DNA of 64,000 nt from an uncultured Alphaproteobacteria bacterium (GTDB taxonomy: Bacteria > Pseudomonadota > Alphaproteobacteria > HIMB59 > GCA-002718135). The notes below the pieces were generated by a model, which was not told the DNA's origin, ran no database searches, and saw nothing but the letters and a program-made list of their open reading frames with translations. Positions 46,324 through 55,415 of the stretch are shown one piece after another. Position numbers and translations under genes: made by a program. How positions within the stretch are numbered: the stretch's first letter is position 1; each line of letters opens with the position of its first letter. The DNA is taken from contig CACBAT010000006.1 of the NCBI GenBank assembly GCA_902537325.1, positions 24,111 through 88,110 on the forward strand, written 5' to 3'.

Positions 46324-47007
46324 ATGAAAGTTTTTAATCTTTTTCCACTAACAATAGTTCAAGAAAAAATTTCTATAGAAGAAAATGAAAGAGATATTTT
46401 AGTAAACGAAATAAAAAAAATGCAAAACAATGAGAACAATGAAAAAAAAACTGCATATGCTTGGACCGGTGATACTAAAGGATATGAGTTTTTATTTTCA
46501 AATAATTTATTTAAAAATCTATCAAATAAAATTTCTAAAGTAATTATTAAATATCTTGAAACTTTAGAAATTAATACAAATCTTTTGGATATTTATTATC
46601 AAAGATCTTGGGCTACATTTACCAAAAACGATCAAAGTATAAATTTTCATAGTCACTCACAATCAAATATTAGTTTTGCCTATTACTTATTAAAGCCAGA
46701 GAATTCCGGGGGAATAATTTTTAGATCTAATGAATTGCAAAATGAAATCGCGAATAACATATTTACTAGTAGTAAAATAGAAAAATCTTTAATTAATAAG
46801 CCTAATGCTTTTAATTCTGATAAATCAATGTTTGATCCAGAACAAGATTCCATTATTGTTTTTCCCTCCAAAACCCCTCATGCAACAGCTCCAAATAAAT
46901 CTGGAATACCTAGAATTTCTATTTCTGGAGATATTTCGATAATGTTGAAAGAAAGTAGGGGTTTTGAACACTTAATGCCGAATTTCAAAAATTGGACTAA
47001 GTTTTGA
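46324..47007 (+). CDS. 2OG-Fe(II) oxygenase, TIGR02466-type
   Basis: 227 residues. The facial triad is visible: HSHSQSNIS (His-x-His, about 100-108), then the distal HATAPNKSGIPRISISGD (His at about 187, Arg about 197 binding 2-oxoglutarate). NLFPLTIVQEKI at the N-terminus is typical of the family. These are predicted dioxygenases with unknown substrate, common in marine bacteria and cyanophages. A second relative is encoded at 49689-50288. Confidence 0.75.
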   Translation: MKVFNLFPLTIVQEKISIEENERDILVNEIKKMQNNENNEKKTAYAWTGDTKGYEFLFSNNLFKNLSNKISKVIIKYLETLEINTNLLDIYYQRSWATFTKNDQSINFHSHSQSNISFAYYLLKPENSGGIIFRSNELQNEIANNIFTSSKIEKSLINKPNAFNSDKSMFDPEQDSIIVFPSKTPHATAPNKSGIPRISISGDISIMLKESRGFEHLMPNFKNWTKF

Positions 47008-47375
47008 CTTTTAATCTAGTAGTTGCTCTAAATATAATTGAATGCAAACATATTTTACCAAAAAAAATTTATCGTTAGCGGACCTTGGATCTTAAACTGC
47101 TTAAATAAATAACGTTTTGATACATAATTTATTAAAACAAATTAATATTTAAAAGATTTTTAAAAATGCCAGGTTTTGATTTATTGCAACAAATATGCAA
47201 TCTATAATTTATTTACCAGACAGTCATATGAGCATTTACATCATTAGAGTTTAGGAATTGATACAAATAACTTTCAATAGATAAACTTGCTTTTTTATAA
47301 GTTTAAGTAAAAATCAATTTATGTTTGAATGATATTATCATTAATTAAGTTTTATCTTAACTAATATACTATAGA
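47008..47375. other. gene-free stretch in the island
   Basis: A 368-bp AT-rich stretch between convergent genes. It contains no credible ORF, repeat or RNA gene. A short minus-strand frame at 47214-47300 reads like a piece of coding sequence (SIESYLYQFLNSNDVNAHM) and might be a leftover of a lost gene, but it is too short to name. Confidence 0.5.
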
Positions 47376-48017
47376 TTAGTACCATTCATAAAACCAATTT
47401 CCATATAAATTCATTTCTTTTAACTTTGATATTAGGTTTTTATAATCTTTAATCCAAATTTTGTTCTTAACCACAAGTTTAGAACCATCCGTGCTAGGTA
47501 TTTTTTTACCATCAGGATTTCCATGTGTCTCACATAAAACCATTTTTATTTTATTTCTATTTTTGATAATTTCAGGCATCACTTCATATTCTGATCCCTC
47601 TATATCTATTTTTATCAAATCTATTTGATTATGATTTTCTAAAATTTCCTTTATATTTATGCAGTTTACTTCAATTTTTTTATTTATATCTAACCCATCC
47701 TTTTCTTTTTTTAGAGATGCTCTTTCATTAAATTCAGAAATATTGTTAGCCTTTCTGTGAAAGTACAAATTAGCTTTCCCTGAAAAGTTAGAAACAGCAG
47801 TATTAAATATTTTGATTTTTGTATTTTTTTTAAAACGTTTGAGCATATAGTTATAACAACCTATATTAGGTTCATAACAATATATATTTGGATTATATTT
47901 TTTCATTATCACATCAGTTACATTTCCAATATTTGCTCCAATATCTAATATTATTGATTTATTATCAATATGTTCTAAATTTAATAGTTTTTGATAATGT
48001 TTAGTAATATTTTCCAT
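47376..48017 (-). CDS. FkbM-family methyltransferase
   Basis: 213 residues from the ATG at 48017 (a TTG two codons upstream is also possible). SAM motif ILDIGANIGNVTDVIM (about 23-38), IYCYEPN (about 45-51), and LIKIDIEGSEYEVMPEI (about 135-151), the FkbM signature. These enzymes O-methylate sugars or polyketides, and are common in surface polysaccharide loci. It stands on the minus strand between plus-strand genes. Confidence 0.85.
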   Translation of the reverse strand: MENITKHYQKLLNLEHIDNKSIILDIGANIGNVTDVIMKKYNPNIYCYEPNIGCYNYMLKRFKKNTKIKIFNTAVSNFSGKANLYFHRKANNISEFNERASLKKEKDGLDINKKIEVNCINIKEILENHNQIDLIKIDIEGSEYEVMPEIIKNRNKIKMVLCETHGNPDGKKIPSTDGSKLVVKNKIWIKDYKNLISKLKEMNLYGNWFYEWY

Positions 48018-48093
48018 ACTCAATTTATATTTAAAAAAAAGTATAAATAAATATAATTAATATTAAATAACAATTAAGAATTTTTTATCATCA

Positions 48094-48942
48094 ATGAAAG
48101 TAGATTTCCAATTTGTACCAAGTAAAGTTAATTCAAAAAATGTTTTAGATAAATCTATTTATTTTATGCATATACCAAAAAGTGGAGGAACGACTATTGA
48201 TCACATTTTTTTAAAAATCTCCTCTATTTTGAAAAACTATAATTTTAAAAGGCTCAAATACAATCAAAAGAATAAAAAAAACAAATTACTAATGAGTGAA
48301 ATTAATTTTTCAAAAAATTATTTTATTTCTGGACACTTGGATTATGATTTCTGTAATAATTTTAATAACATATATAAGTGTTCTATAGTTAGAGACCCTA
48401 TTGGTAGGGTAATTTCACATTATAAATTTATGGTCTTTAAATTAAGTTCAACACCAGAAAAATATACCTTTGAAATGTTTATTAATGATGAAGTTAAAAA
48501 TAATAGAGATAATTTAATAACTAGACACTTTGCCGGCTTATTAAATGAAAAAAAAATAATTACAGATAATGATTCTCAAGAAGCTATAAACAACATTAAT
48601 TCATTTGATTTAATCAATACTTTAGAAAACTGGAATGTATTTTTATCTGAAATACTTAGTAAATTTGGCTTGCCTTCAATTTTATATTCTAGATTTCAAC
48701 AACACAAATATAACTTCTCTTATTCACCTAAAGATGAAGATATAAATTTTATTAAAAAATATTATTATTATGATTTTATAATATATTCTAAAATCTTAAA
48801 GTTTGAAAATGAATTTAAAATTTATAAGAATGATGAATATAATAAAAACATATGTATAGTTTCACCATATTACAAAACAGAGGATAAATTATATAGAGAA
48901 CAAGATATAAAACAATTATTTGAAAAGAAAAATGAAATCTAA
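48094..48942 (+). CDS. sulfotransferase family protein
   Basis: 282 residues. FMHIPKSGGTTIDHIFLKI (about 26-44) is the phosphosulfate loop (PKSGGT variant of type-2 sulfotransferases) and KCSIVRDPIGRVISHYKF (about 108-125) the 3'-phosphate site. Both motifs are intact. The C-terminal region is not diagnostic. It overlaps the next gene by 11 bases, indicating a two-gene operon with a glycosyltransferase-like protein. Confidence 0.82.
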   Translation: MKVDFQFVPSKVNSKNVLDKSIYFMHIPKSGGTTIDHIFLKISSILKNYNFKRLKYNQKNKKNKLLMSEINFSKNYFISGHLDYDFCNNFNNIYKCSIVRDPIGRVISHYKFMVFKLSSTPEKYTFEMFINDEVKNNRDNLITRHFAGLLNEKKIITDNDSQEAINNINSFDLINTLENWNVFLSEILSKFGLPSILYSRFQQHKYNFSYSPKDEDINFIKKYYYYDFIIYSKILKFENEFKIYKNDEYNKNICIVSPYYKTEDKLYREQDIKQLFEKKNEI

Positions 48943-49654
48943 ACATATAGTCATTCAAGTTGATATAGATGAGGGCACACAGTGGGGAGACCATCGGACA
49001 ATTAATCCTATAAGAGAAATATTTATACCTTCAGTTAAACAATACTGTAAAAAATTTAATTACGATCATTTTTTAATAAAAGAAAGTACATATGAAAAAA
49101 AATATTCTAAATTTGATTTTTTAGAGACTAAAAATAAACATTATTCATTTGAAAGATATTTTCATTTTATCAACAATTATGATTTTACAATTTATTTAGA
49201 TAATGATGTATATGTTTATCCAGATGCACAAGAATTTCCTGAGATTACAGGTTTAATGAATGCTAGAGAGCCTGAGGGTAATAGCTCTAAAATTTTTAGA
49301 GAAGTCAATAATCTAAATAAAGATCATAAATATTTTAATTCAGGCGTTACTTTTTGTGACAAAAATACAGCAAATATACTTTCTTCCTATATGATGAATA
49401 GATTAAATAACAAAATAAGATCAAAAGGTAAAAATTCTGATAACATGCTTTTAAATGAATTTATAATTGAAAATAAAAATATTTTTCAAGAGTTAGGAAG
49501 TGAATGGAACTATATGCCATTTCTTCAAAATTCAAAAAAATTATCCAAACCAAACTTTTTTCATTTCGTTGGTATTGTTGGAAAACAAATAATAAATAAA
49601 TTGCAAGATAATAAAATAGACATATTAGACTTTCTTCAACAGATAAAAAAATAA
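48932..49654 (+). CDS. putative glycosyltransferase (GT-A, DxD), unknown family
   Basis: 240 residues from the ATG at 48932. FTIYLDNDVYVYPDA (about 87-101) has the DxD motif used to bind Mn and a nucleotide sugar. KYFNSGVTFCDKNT (about 131-144) resembles the FNSGV block of GT8-like enzymes. A TTG four codons upstream is also possible. By context it extends or decorates surface glycan. The preceding sulfotransferase overlaps it by 11 bases. Confidence 0.6.
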   Translation: MKSKHIVIQVDIDEGTQWGDHRTINPIREIFIPSVKQYCKKFNYDHFLIKESTYEKKYSKFDFLETKNKHYSFERYFHFINNYDFTIYLDNDVYVYPDAQEFPEITGLMNAREPEGNSSKIFREVNNLNKDHKYFNSGVTFCDKNTANILSSYMMNRLNNKIRSKGKNSDNMLLNEFIIENKNIFQELGSEWNYMPFLQNSKKLSKPNFFHFVGIVGKQIINKLQDNKIDILDFLQQIKK

Positions 49655-49688
49655 TTATTACAAATTTTTAGTATTAATATTTTTTATA

Positions 49689-50288
49689 TTAAGACTTCAT
49701 ACTGAGTCTAATATTGAAACTAATAACTATTCTCTCTTCATTTGACCTATTTTCATTAACTGAATGATCTAAGAAACTGGGAAACAGAATCAAAGCACCC
49801 TCAACAGGACTAATTCCATTTACCTGGGCATTTAATAAATTAACTGACTTAACATTTGGGTATGAGTATACAGGAGCGGGCCTTGGATCATAAAATACTA
49901 TATCACCACAATCTTGAGGTGCTCTTACATAGTAAGCACCGCTGATTGTACTATTTCCATGCTGATGTCTTAAATTTGCAGAACCACCTGTATTTATTAT
50001 TGCCCACATATTACTGATTTTAGCTGTTTGTTTTTCCTTTTCCCAATTCATATCATTAATAACATTTTCAATTGTTGGTAAAATAAAAGCTATAAAGTTT
50101 TGTGGATCTTTATCGTTTAGATTAAAATCATTTGAATGCCACCCTTTAACATTACTTTTACTAATACCTACTTCATCATTTTTTTTATTTGATTTAATAT
50201 AATTATACATTTGCTCATTAATTGTTTTATAATTATCTAAATTTGTTGTCCAAACAGGAGTTGGAAAAAAAAGATTTGGTTTAGTCAT
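49689..50288 (-). CDS. 2OG-Fe(II) oxygenase, TIGR02466-type
   Basis: 199 residues. The N-terminal NLFFPTPVWTTNLDNY is characteristic of the family; RHQHGNSTISGAYYVRAPQDCGDIVFYDPRPAP (about 106-138) supplies the first His-x-His and a strand pair; FPSFLDHSVNENRSNEERIVISFNI (about 170-194) supplies the second His and the 2OG-binding Arg. It is more typical of the family than the relative at 46324. Substrate unknown. It is the last gene of the variable island before the core genes resume. Confidence 0.82.
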   Translation of the reverse strand: MTKPNLFFPTPVWTTNLDNYKTINEQMYNYIKSNKKNDEVGISKSNVKGWHSNDFNLNDKDPQNFIAFILPTIENVINDMNWEKEKQTAKISNMWAIINTGGSANLRHQHGNSTISGAYYVRAPQDCGDIVFYDPRPAPVYSYPNVKSVNLLNAQVNGISPVEGALILFPSFLDHSVNENRSNEERIVISFNIRLSMKS

Positions 50289-50360
50289 ATATTCTACTTA
50301 TACCAAATATTACACACAGTAAACATTTCAAAAAAAATAAATAATGTAACTAAAATTATC

Positions 50361-50513
50361 TTAATTTTTGACTTTAAAATAATTTTTAATAATTTTTATT
50401 GTATTAAGAATTCTTTTATGATGATAAGAGAAATTTTTTCTTCCCGAAACAATTTTAGGATTTTTCTGTATTAATTCTTTTATATACAGTGGTATATTAT
50501 TTTTTTTATTCAA
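50361..50513 (-). CDS. 50-aa basic ORF downstream of purH, uncertain
   Basis: A 50-codon ORF begins at a TTG overlapping the stop of the AICAR transformylase ORF (TTGA), an arrangement fitting translational coupling. The peptide is rich in Lys, Asn and Ile with NPKIVSGRKNFSYHH. I recognise no family. In such AT-rich DNA an ORF of this size can be chance, so it is a weak call. Confidence 0.25.
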   Translation of the reverse strand: MNKKNNIPLYIKELIQKNPKIVSGRKNFSYHHKRILNTIKIIKNYFKVKN

Positions 50514-51424
50514 TGTTTAAAGAGTCTGTGTTTAGTGAAATATAAAGAAATTTTATGTTTATTTGCAAAAGAAATTATTTTTTCATCATTTATTGATCCA
50601 CTAGGTTGTGCTAAAATTGTACAACCATTTCTATTTAGAATATTTATACTATCAGTAAATGGAAAAAAACCATCTGATGCACACACAAAAGTAGATTTTT
50701 TAAAATAATTTTTTTTATTTTTAATAGCAAAATTTAATGCATCAACCCTATTTGTTTGACCATGACCCAAGCCAACAGTTTGTTTATTTTTTGATAAAAC
50801 AACAGCATTTGATTTAAGATGTTTTACTACTTTTAAAGAGAAAATTAAGTCTTGTATTGATTTTGAAGCTGCTTTTTTACTTGTTACTAGTTTAATAAAT
50901 TTTTCATTTATTGGTTTTATATCTCTTGTTTGATAAAGATCTCCAAATAATGTAGACCTATATTCATCAGGTTTATTTTTATAATTTGGTATTTTTAATA
51001 AAATTAAATTTTTTTTTAATTTTAATATATTAATCGCACCATCTGCAAATTCTGGCGCAACAACCATTTCGAAGAAATTTTTAGAAATTATTAGTGCAAG
51101 ATCAGAATTTACTTTTCTATTTAAAAAGATTATTCCACCAAAGGCGCTCTTTTTGTCACTTTCATATGATTTTATGAAAGCTTTTTTAATATCTTTTGCT
51201 GAAGCTACTCCACATGGGTTTGTATGCTTTACTATAATAGAGGTTGGTTCTGTAAATTCACTTAAACACTTTATTCCACTATCTAAGTCTATAATATTAT
51301 TATAGCTAATTTTTTTTCCACTTATTTGATAATCAAATATTGGTTTACTAATACTTACAAGATGCGCATCTTGATTAGGGTTTTCACCATATCTTAATTT
51401 TACTTTTCTATGTTTTAGTCTCAT
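50510..51424 (-). CDS. purH: AICAR transformylase (C-terminal half of PurH)
   Basis: 304 residues corresponding to the AICARFT domain. It begins just before LRYGENPNQDAHL (about 10-22), which starts this domain, and has IVKHTNPCGVASA (about 62-74, with the catalytic Lys-His), SAFGGIIFLN (about 92-101), LGHGQTNRVDA (about 218-228), ASDGFFPFTDSI (about 248-259) and the C-terminal RLFKH end. It formylates AICAR with 10-formyl-THF. It is a separate ORF whose ATG lies inside the end of the IMP cyclohydrolase ORF (17-base overlap); normally both are one ~510-530-residue protein. Confidence 0.9.
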   Translation of the reverse strand: MRLKHRKVKLRYGENPNQDAHLVSISKPIFDYQISGKKISYNNIIDLDSGIKCLSEFTEPTSIIVKHTNPCGVASAKDIKKAFIKSYESDKKSAFGGIIFLNRKVNSDLALIISKNFFEMVVAPEFADGAINILKLKKNLILLKIPNYKNKPDEYRSTLFGDLYQTRDIKPINEKFIKLVTSKKAASKSIQDLIFSLKVVKHLKSNAVVLSKNKQTVGLGHGQTNRVDALNFAIKNKKNYFKKSTFVCASDGFFPFTDSINILNRNGCTILAQPSGSINDEKIISFANKHKISLYFTKHRLFKH

Positions 51425-52013
51425 TAAACCATTTTGCTATAGTTTTGTCATAATTTGAAACTTCTTTGAATACTTTATATGCCATTTTTTTTCTAAAACT
51501 TATATCGGTTTCGCCATTGTTTCTTTTAATATTATTTATTAATTTTGGATAATCTTTTGGATTTATAACAGGAGTCACAAATTTAAAATTTTTACTTGCA
51601 GCTCTCAATAGACTTGGTCCACCGATATCTATCATTTCTATTACAGTAGCATCACTTTTGTTTTTTTTATATTTTTCAAAGGGATATAAATTTACTATAA
51701 CAATATCAATTTCAGGCACTTTTAAAGATAAAAACTGTTTTTTATGAGTATCATTGTTCCTAACATATAGTAATGAACTATAAATTAACGGGTTCAGAGT
51801 TTTAACTCTTCCATTAAACCGTTCTTTGAATTTAGTTATTTTTGAGACATCTGTACATTTAAATCCCATACCCCGTATTTTGTTACCTGTTGAGCCACTG
51901 GAGATAAAACTGTAATTATATTTATGCAAATTACCACAAAGGTATTTTAGATTTGTTTTGTCAAAGACAGATAACAAGGCAAACTTTTTCTTTAAATTTT
52001 TTCTAAGGACCAT
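51408..52013 (-). CDS. purH: IMP cyclohydrolase (N-terminal half of PurH)
   Basis: 201 residues of the MGS-like IMPCH domain: ALLSVFDKTNLKYL (about 12-25), FISSGSTGNKIRGMG (about 35-49), FKERFNGRVKTLNPLIYSSLL (about 62-82) and VIEMIDIGGPSLLRAASKNF (about 123-142). It closes the ring of FAICAR to IMP. The frame ends in ...WFNETKT, exactly where the linker to the transformylase domain would begin. Removing one A from the AAAA tract just before the stop would fuse both ORFs. It overlaps the heparinase-like gene by 22 bases. Confidence 0.9.
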   Translation of the reverse strand: MVLRKNLKKKFALLSVFDKTNLKYLCGNLHKYNYSFISSGSTGNKIRGMGFKCTDVSKITKFKERFNGRVKTLNPLIYSSLLYVRNNDTHKKQFLSLKVPEIDIVIVNLYPFEKYKKNKSDATVIEMIDIGGPSLLRAASKNFKFVTPVINPKDYPKLINNIKRNNGETDISFRKKMAYKVFKEVSNYDKTIAKWFNETKT

Positions 52014-53524
52014 TTCTTTATAATTTTTTTATCAGATATTACACCTTTGATAACAATTTGTTTAGTGGGTTTTGTAATATTATTGTCAACTAAAATACTA
52101 TCTTCAACAATTAACTCAGTTTCACTTTTAAAAATCCAAATATTATTTAATTTTGTTTTTAAAATCACATTTTTTTTGTTGTTTGTAAAATTGAAAGAAA
52201 TTCCATCTGCAAGATGAAATCTAATATGGTAAATTAATCTATTATTAATATCCCTATAGGAAATAATGCTATCTTCACCTTCTAATTTATCTTTATTTTT
52301 ATAAATGATTATTTTTCTTTTAATTATTTTACTAAATTTTTTTAAATAACCATTATGAGAGCCTTCATATATTTCATTTAGATCATTTTTTTCTTTTCTA
52401 AATACAACTGATTGAGGGAACTTTAAGTGAGGATTACTTTCTGTAATTTCACTTATATTAGTATTTTGTAAAATAATTGTTGAGTGCGCAGCGCTGTACC
52501 TTAGATATTCAGGATTTTTGCCAAAACTTTCTGAAGCACCGCAGTTAGTAAGTATTTTCTCATTATAACCACTTAATTCTATAGACAATGTACCTGCACT
52601 TAAATTAGAGCTAACCTTATCTTGATTTGGTTGTACTACATCAAAAAAAATTTTTTTATTTTTATCAGAATAGAAAGCAATACCATTATTTACATTATTA
52701 AACTCTCTTTTTTTCAAATAATTTTCTTTATTAAGTGAATCGTATATTTTTTTTGAATAAATATTATTTGATCCATTAAATAATACCATGCTACCATCTT
52801 TATGAAAGTATTCATTCAATATTGAAGTCATCTTTAATATTACTTCATCAAAAATATTTGATTCTTTTAATTCAAAAAAAAGTAATATATTTTTTATTTC
52901 ATTTAAATTGTTTATAAATTTAGAATGCTCAAGTAAATTAAAGCTTTTATGCATCCCAAGTTTATCTATTTGGTTATCAACTATAAATTTAATATATTTT
53001 ATTTTTCTTTTATTTATTTTTTTAATAATTAAATTTGATAATAAATACGCGATTAAATCATAAGATGAAATTTCAGTAATTTTTTTTGAATTAAAATCAA
53101 ATAAAATTCTCTGAATATGATAATAAATTATAAAGTCTAATTTTTTTTTGTCATTTATTTTTGATGAAGAATATATGTATTCATAATTATATATAAGATT
53201 AACTAATCTTTTTGATGATAAATCTTCTGACCAGGGAAATCCTAACTTATTCTTATAAATATTAAACCATCCAAAAATAGATTCTCTAGACAAATTAATA
53301 CCAATTTTACCACCAAGCTTATTTGAAAAATTTAAATAATCAAAACTATGAATGTGTTTATTTTTGTTTTTATAAAAATTTTTTTTAAAAATAAAATTTT
53401 TTACTTGATTATAATTAGTGAAATCAATTTTCCTAAAATTTAAATTTAAATAAGAATATTTATTTTTAGATATAATATTTAAAACTAAGTAAACAAAAAT
53501 AATTTTCCTTAAAATAAATATCAT
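51992..53524 (-). CDS. heparinase II/III-like protein
   Basis: 510 residues. The N-terminal half is helical (alpha/alpha toroid, including FGWFNIYKNKLGFPWSEDLSSKRLVNLIYNY, about 84-114), and the second half has the anti-parallel beta domain of Hep_II_III (HSTIILQNTNISEI; LIYHIRFHLADGISF). Such proteins are typical partners of rsmB and purH in alphaproteobacteria. True heparinase activity is unproven; they may degrade or process an envelope polysaccharide. It overlaps rsmB by 4 bases. Confidence 0.85.
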   Translation of the reverse strand: MIFILRKIIFVYLVLNIISKNKYSYLNLNFRKIDFTNYNQVKNFIFKKNFYKNKNKHIHSFDYLNFSNKLGGKIGINLSRESIFGWFNIYKNKLGFPWSEDLSSKRLVNLIYNYEYIYSSSKINDKKKLDFIIYYHIQRILFDFNSKKITEISSYDLIAYLLSNLIIKKINKRKIKYIKFIVDNQIDKLGMHKSFNLLEHSKFINNLNEIKNILLFFELKESNIFDEVILKMTSILNEYFHKDGSMVLFNGSNNIYSKKIYDSLNKENYLKKREFNNVNNGIAFYSDKNKKIFFDVVQPNQDKVSSNLSAGTLSIELSGYNEKILTNCGASESFGKNPEYLRYSAAHSTIILQNTNISEITESNPHLKFPQSVVFRKEKNDLNEIYEGSHNGYLKKFSKIIKRKIIIYKNKDKLEGEDSIISYRDINNRLIYHIRFHLADGISFNFTNNKKNVILKTKLNNIWIFKSETELIVEDSILVDNNITKPTKQIVIKGVISDKKIIKKWSLEKI

Positions 53525-54789
53525 TTAGTTCTTCTTAGGTATGCTGCAAAATAACCGTCTATACTTTTATTTAATATATTATCAGGCAATGTTATCATTA
53601 AGTTATCTTTTATTAATTTAGAGTAAATTTTATCTTTATTTATCAATTTAAAATTAGAAAGTTGAAAGTTACTATTTTTTTTTAAAAATTTTTCAATTTG
53701 CTTTACCGTCTCTTCTTTTAGAAAAGAACATGTCATATAGAGTATACTTCCATGTTTATTAATCAAGAATGAAGCTTTATCTAACATTTTTTCTTGTAAA
53801 TTGATTAACTTTATAAAATCAGGACCTTTATTTTTAAAAAGTATTTCAGGGTTTTTTCTAATGGTTCCTATCGCAGAACAAGGTGCATCTATAACAATTA
53901 AATCATATTTATCTCTTTCATCAAATTTAATAAAATCTTTATTAAGTATTTTTGCATCGAATTTTAAGCGTTTAAAATTATCTTTAAGAATTTTAATTCT
54001 TGTTGAGCTTTTATCATTTGTTACAAGATCGAACTTCTTTGATAAAAGTTGAAAAGATTTACCTCCTGGAGCTGCACAAGCATCTAAAAACTTTCTATCA
54101 CTCTCCTTCTTTTTGTAATTGTACAATGGAAAAAAAGAAGAGAAATCTTGAACCCACCAATCTCCATTAACAAAACTTTTTTTATTTTTGATATTTTTTT
54201 TATTAAGTAAAAAACCGGAAATTGGTGAAGTTTTAATCAAATCTTCATCAAATTTATTTAAATTATATTCATTTTTAAAGACTATATGAATATCAGGTTC
54301 TTTGTAAAAATTTTTAAGAAAAGTTGTCTTTTCAGTTTTAGATAAAAAGCCTACTTCTTTTTTGAACCAATTAGGAAGATCGATAAAATTAACTTTTATA
54401 TCCTTTAGTTTATCTTTATCTTTTAATATTTTTCTCAAAATAGCATTAATAAAACCATGATATACATTTAATTTTTTTGCGATTTCTACTGAGCAATTAA
54501 TGACTGCGTACTCTTTGAAATTTAAAAATACTATTTGAGTTATAGAACTAATAAGTAAAATCTTTTCATGATCACCTATTTTCTTATTAATATATTTGTT
54601 AATAATTTTTGATGTATGTACATGAAGTCTCATCGAATTTAATAATACGTTATTTATAAATGATTTATCTTTTTTATTATGTTTATTAATTAATTCTTTA
54701 ATAGATGAATTATTAAGATTTTTATTTAATTTGTAGATTGAATATAAAATATTATGAATATCCAATCTAATTTTTTCACCTTTAATCAT
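53521..54789 (-). CDS. rsmB: 16S rRNA (cytosine967-C5)-methyltransferase
   Basis: 422 residues. The N-terminal NusB-like RNA-binding domain (about 1-135) precedes the Rossmann methyltransferase: FLDACAAPGGKSFQLLS (about 235-251), VIDAPCSAIGTIRKNPEILF (about 299-318; PCS is motif VI) and MTCSFLKEE (about 353-361) with the second catalytic Cys. It methylates C967 of 16S rRNA. It leads the leftward operon rsmB-heparinase-like-purH, diverging from tdk across ~67 bp. Confidence 0.93.
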   Translation of the reverse strand: MIKGEKIRLDIHNILYSIYKLNKNLNNSSIKELINKHNKKDKSFINNVLLNSMRLHVHTSKIINKYINKKIGDHEKILLISSITQIVFLNFKEYAVINCSVEIAKKLNVYHGFINAILRKILKDKDKLKDIKVNFIDLPNWFKKEVGFLSKTEKTTFLKNFYKEPDIHIVFKNEYNLNKFDEDLIKTSPISGFLLNKKNIKNKKSFVNGDWWVQDFSSFFPLYNYKKKESDRKFLDACAAPGGKSFQLLSKKFDLVTNDKSSTRIKILKDNFKRLKFDAKILNKDFIKFDERDKYDLIVIDAPCSAIGTIRKNPEILFKNKGPDFIKLINLQEKMLDKASFLINKHGSILYMTCSFLKEETVKQIEKFLKKNSNFQLSNFKLINKDKIYSKLIKDNLMITLPDNILNKSIDGYFAAYLRRTK

Positions 54790-54856
54790 TATTAATAAGG
54801 TATTATTAATTTCATTTAGTTATATAATATATATAAAAAATAAAATATATTGACTT

Positions 54857-55408
54857 ATGCGAGGTAATCTTGAAACAATTGTTGGTGCAATGTTTGCTGG
54901 AAAAACAAGTGAACTATTGAAACGAATTCTATGGGCAAAACATCAAAACAAAAAAATAATCGTTATAAAACCCAGTATTGATAATAGATATTCCAATGAT
55001 AAAATCATTACACATAATGACCTAAGCCATGAATGTTATGCAATGAATGACTGGCCAACAACACTTAGTAAATTTAGTTTTGAAAAAAATTCAGTTGATA
55101 TTGTTTTTTTGGATGAAATTCAGTTTATGGATACAAAAGATACGCTTTATAATGTTGAAATAATATTAAACAAAGGAATCGATGTTGTGTGTGCCGGTCT
55201 TGACCAAGACTCAAGAGGAAAACCTTGGGAGACATCTTCCATGCTTTTAGGTTTGTCTGACAAAATATTAAAAATTTACGGATTTTGTAATGTATGTGGA
55301 GTAGAAGCCACAAAAACATATAGAAAAACTGAGGGTGGAGAAAGAACCCAAGTTGGTGCAGCAAATATCTATGAACCAAGATGCCTAAAGCATTGGGAAC
55401 CAAGATAA
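54857..55408 (+). CDS. tdk: thymidine kinase (type II, TK1-like)
   Basis: 183 residues. P-loop GAMFAGKTSELLKRI (about 11-25), DEIQFMD (about 85-91) with the catalytic Glu, and GLDQDSRGKPW (about 114-124) for the lasso. The CNVC..C zinc site (CNVCGVEATKTYR, about 142-154, plus a downstream Cys in EPRCLKHW) is present. It phosphorylates thymidine for salvage. It ends 7 bp from the convergent acs stop. Normal length. Confidence 0.93.
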   Translation: MRGNLETIVGAMFAGKTSELLKRILWAKHQNKKIIVIKPSIDNRYSNDKIITHNDLSHECYAMNDWPTTLSKFSFEKNSVDIVFLDEIQFMDTKDTLYNVEIILNKGIDVVCAGLDQDSRGKPWETSSMLLGLSDKILKIYGFCNVCGVEATKTYRKTEGGERTQVGAANIYEPRCLKHWEPR

Positions 55409-55415
55409 ACAGTCT

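Noticed and set aside
47214..47300. Possible gene remnant on the minus strand (SIESYLYQFLNSNDVNAHM)
   Set aside because: Only about 25 codons, no start, no family; kept only as a remark in the gap entry.
51408..51424. Intron or inserted element splitting purH
   Set aside because: The two halves overlap and no extra sequence lies between them, so an insertion cannot explain the split.
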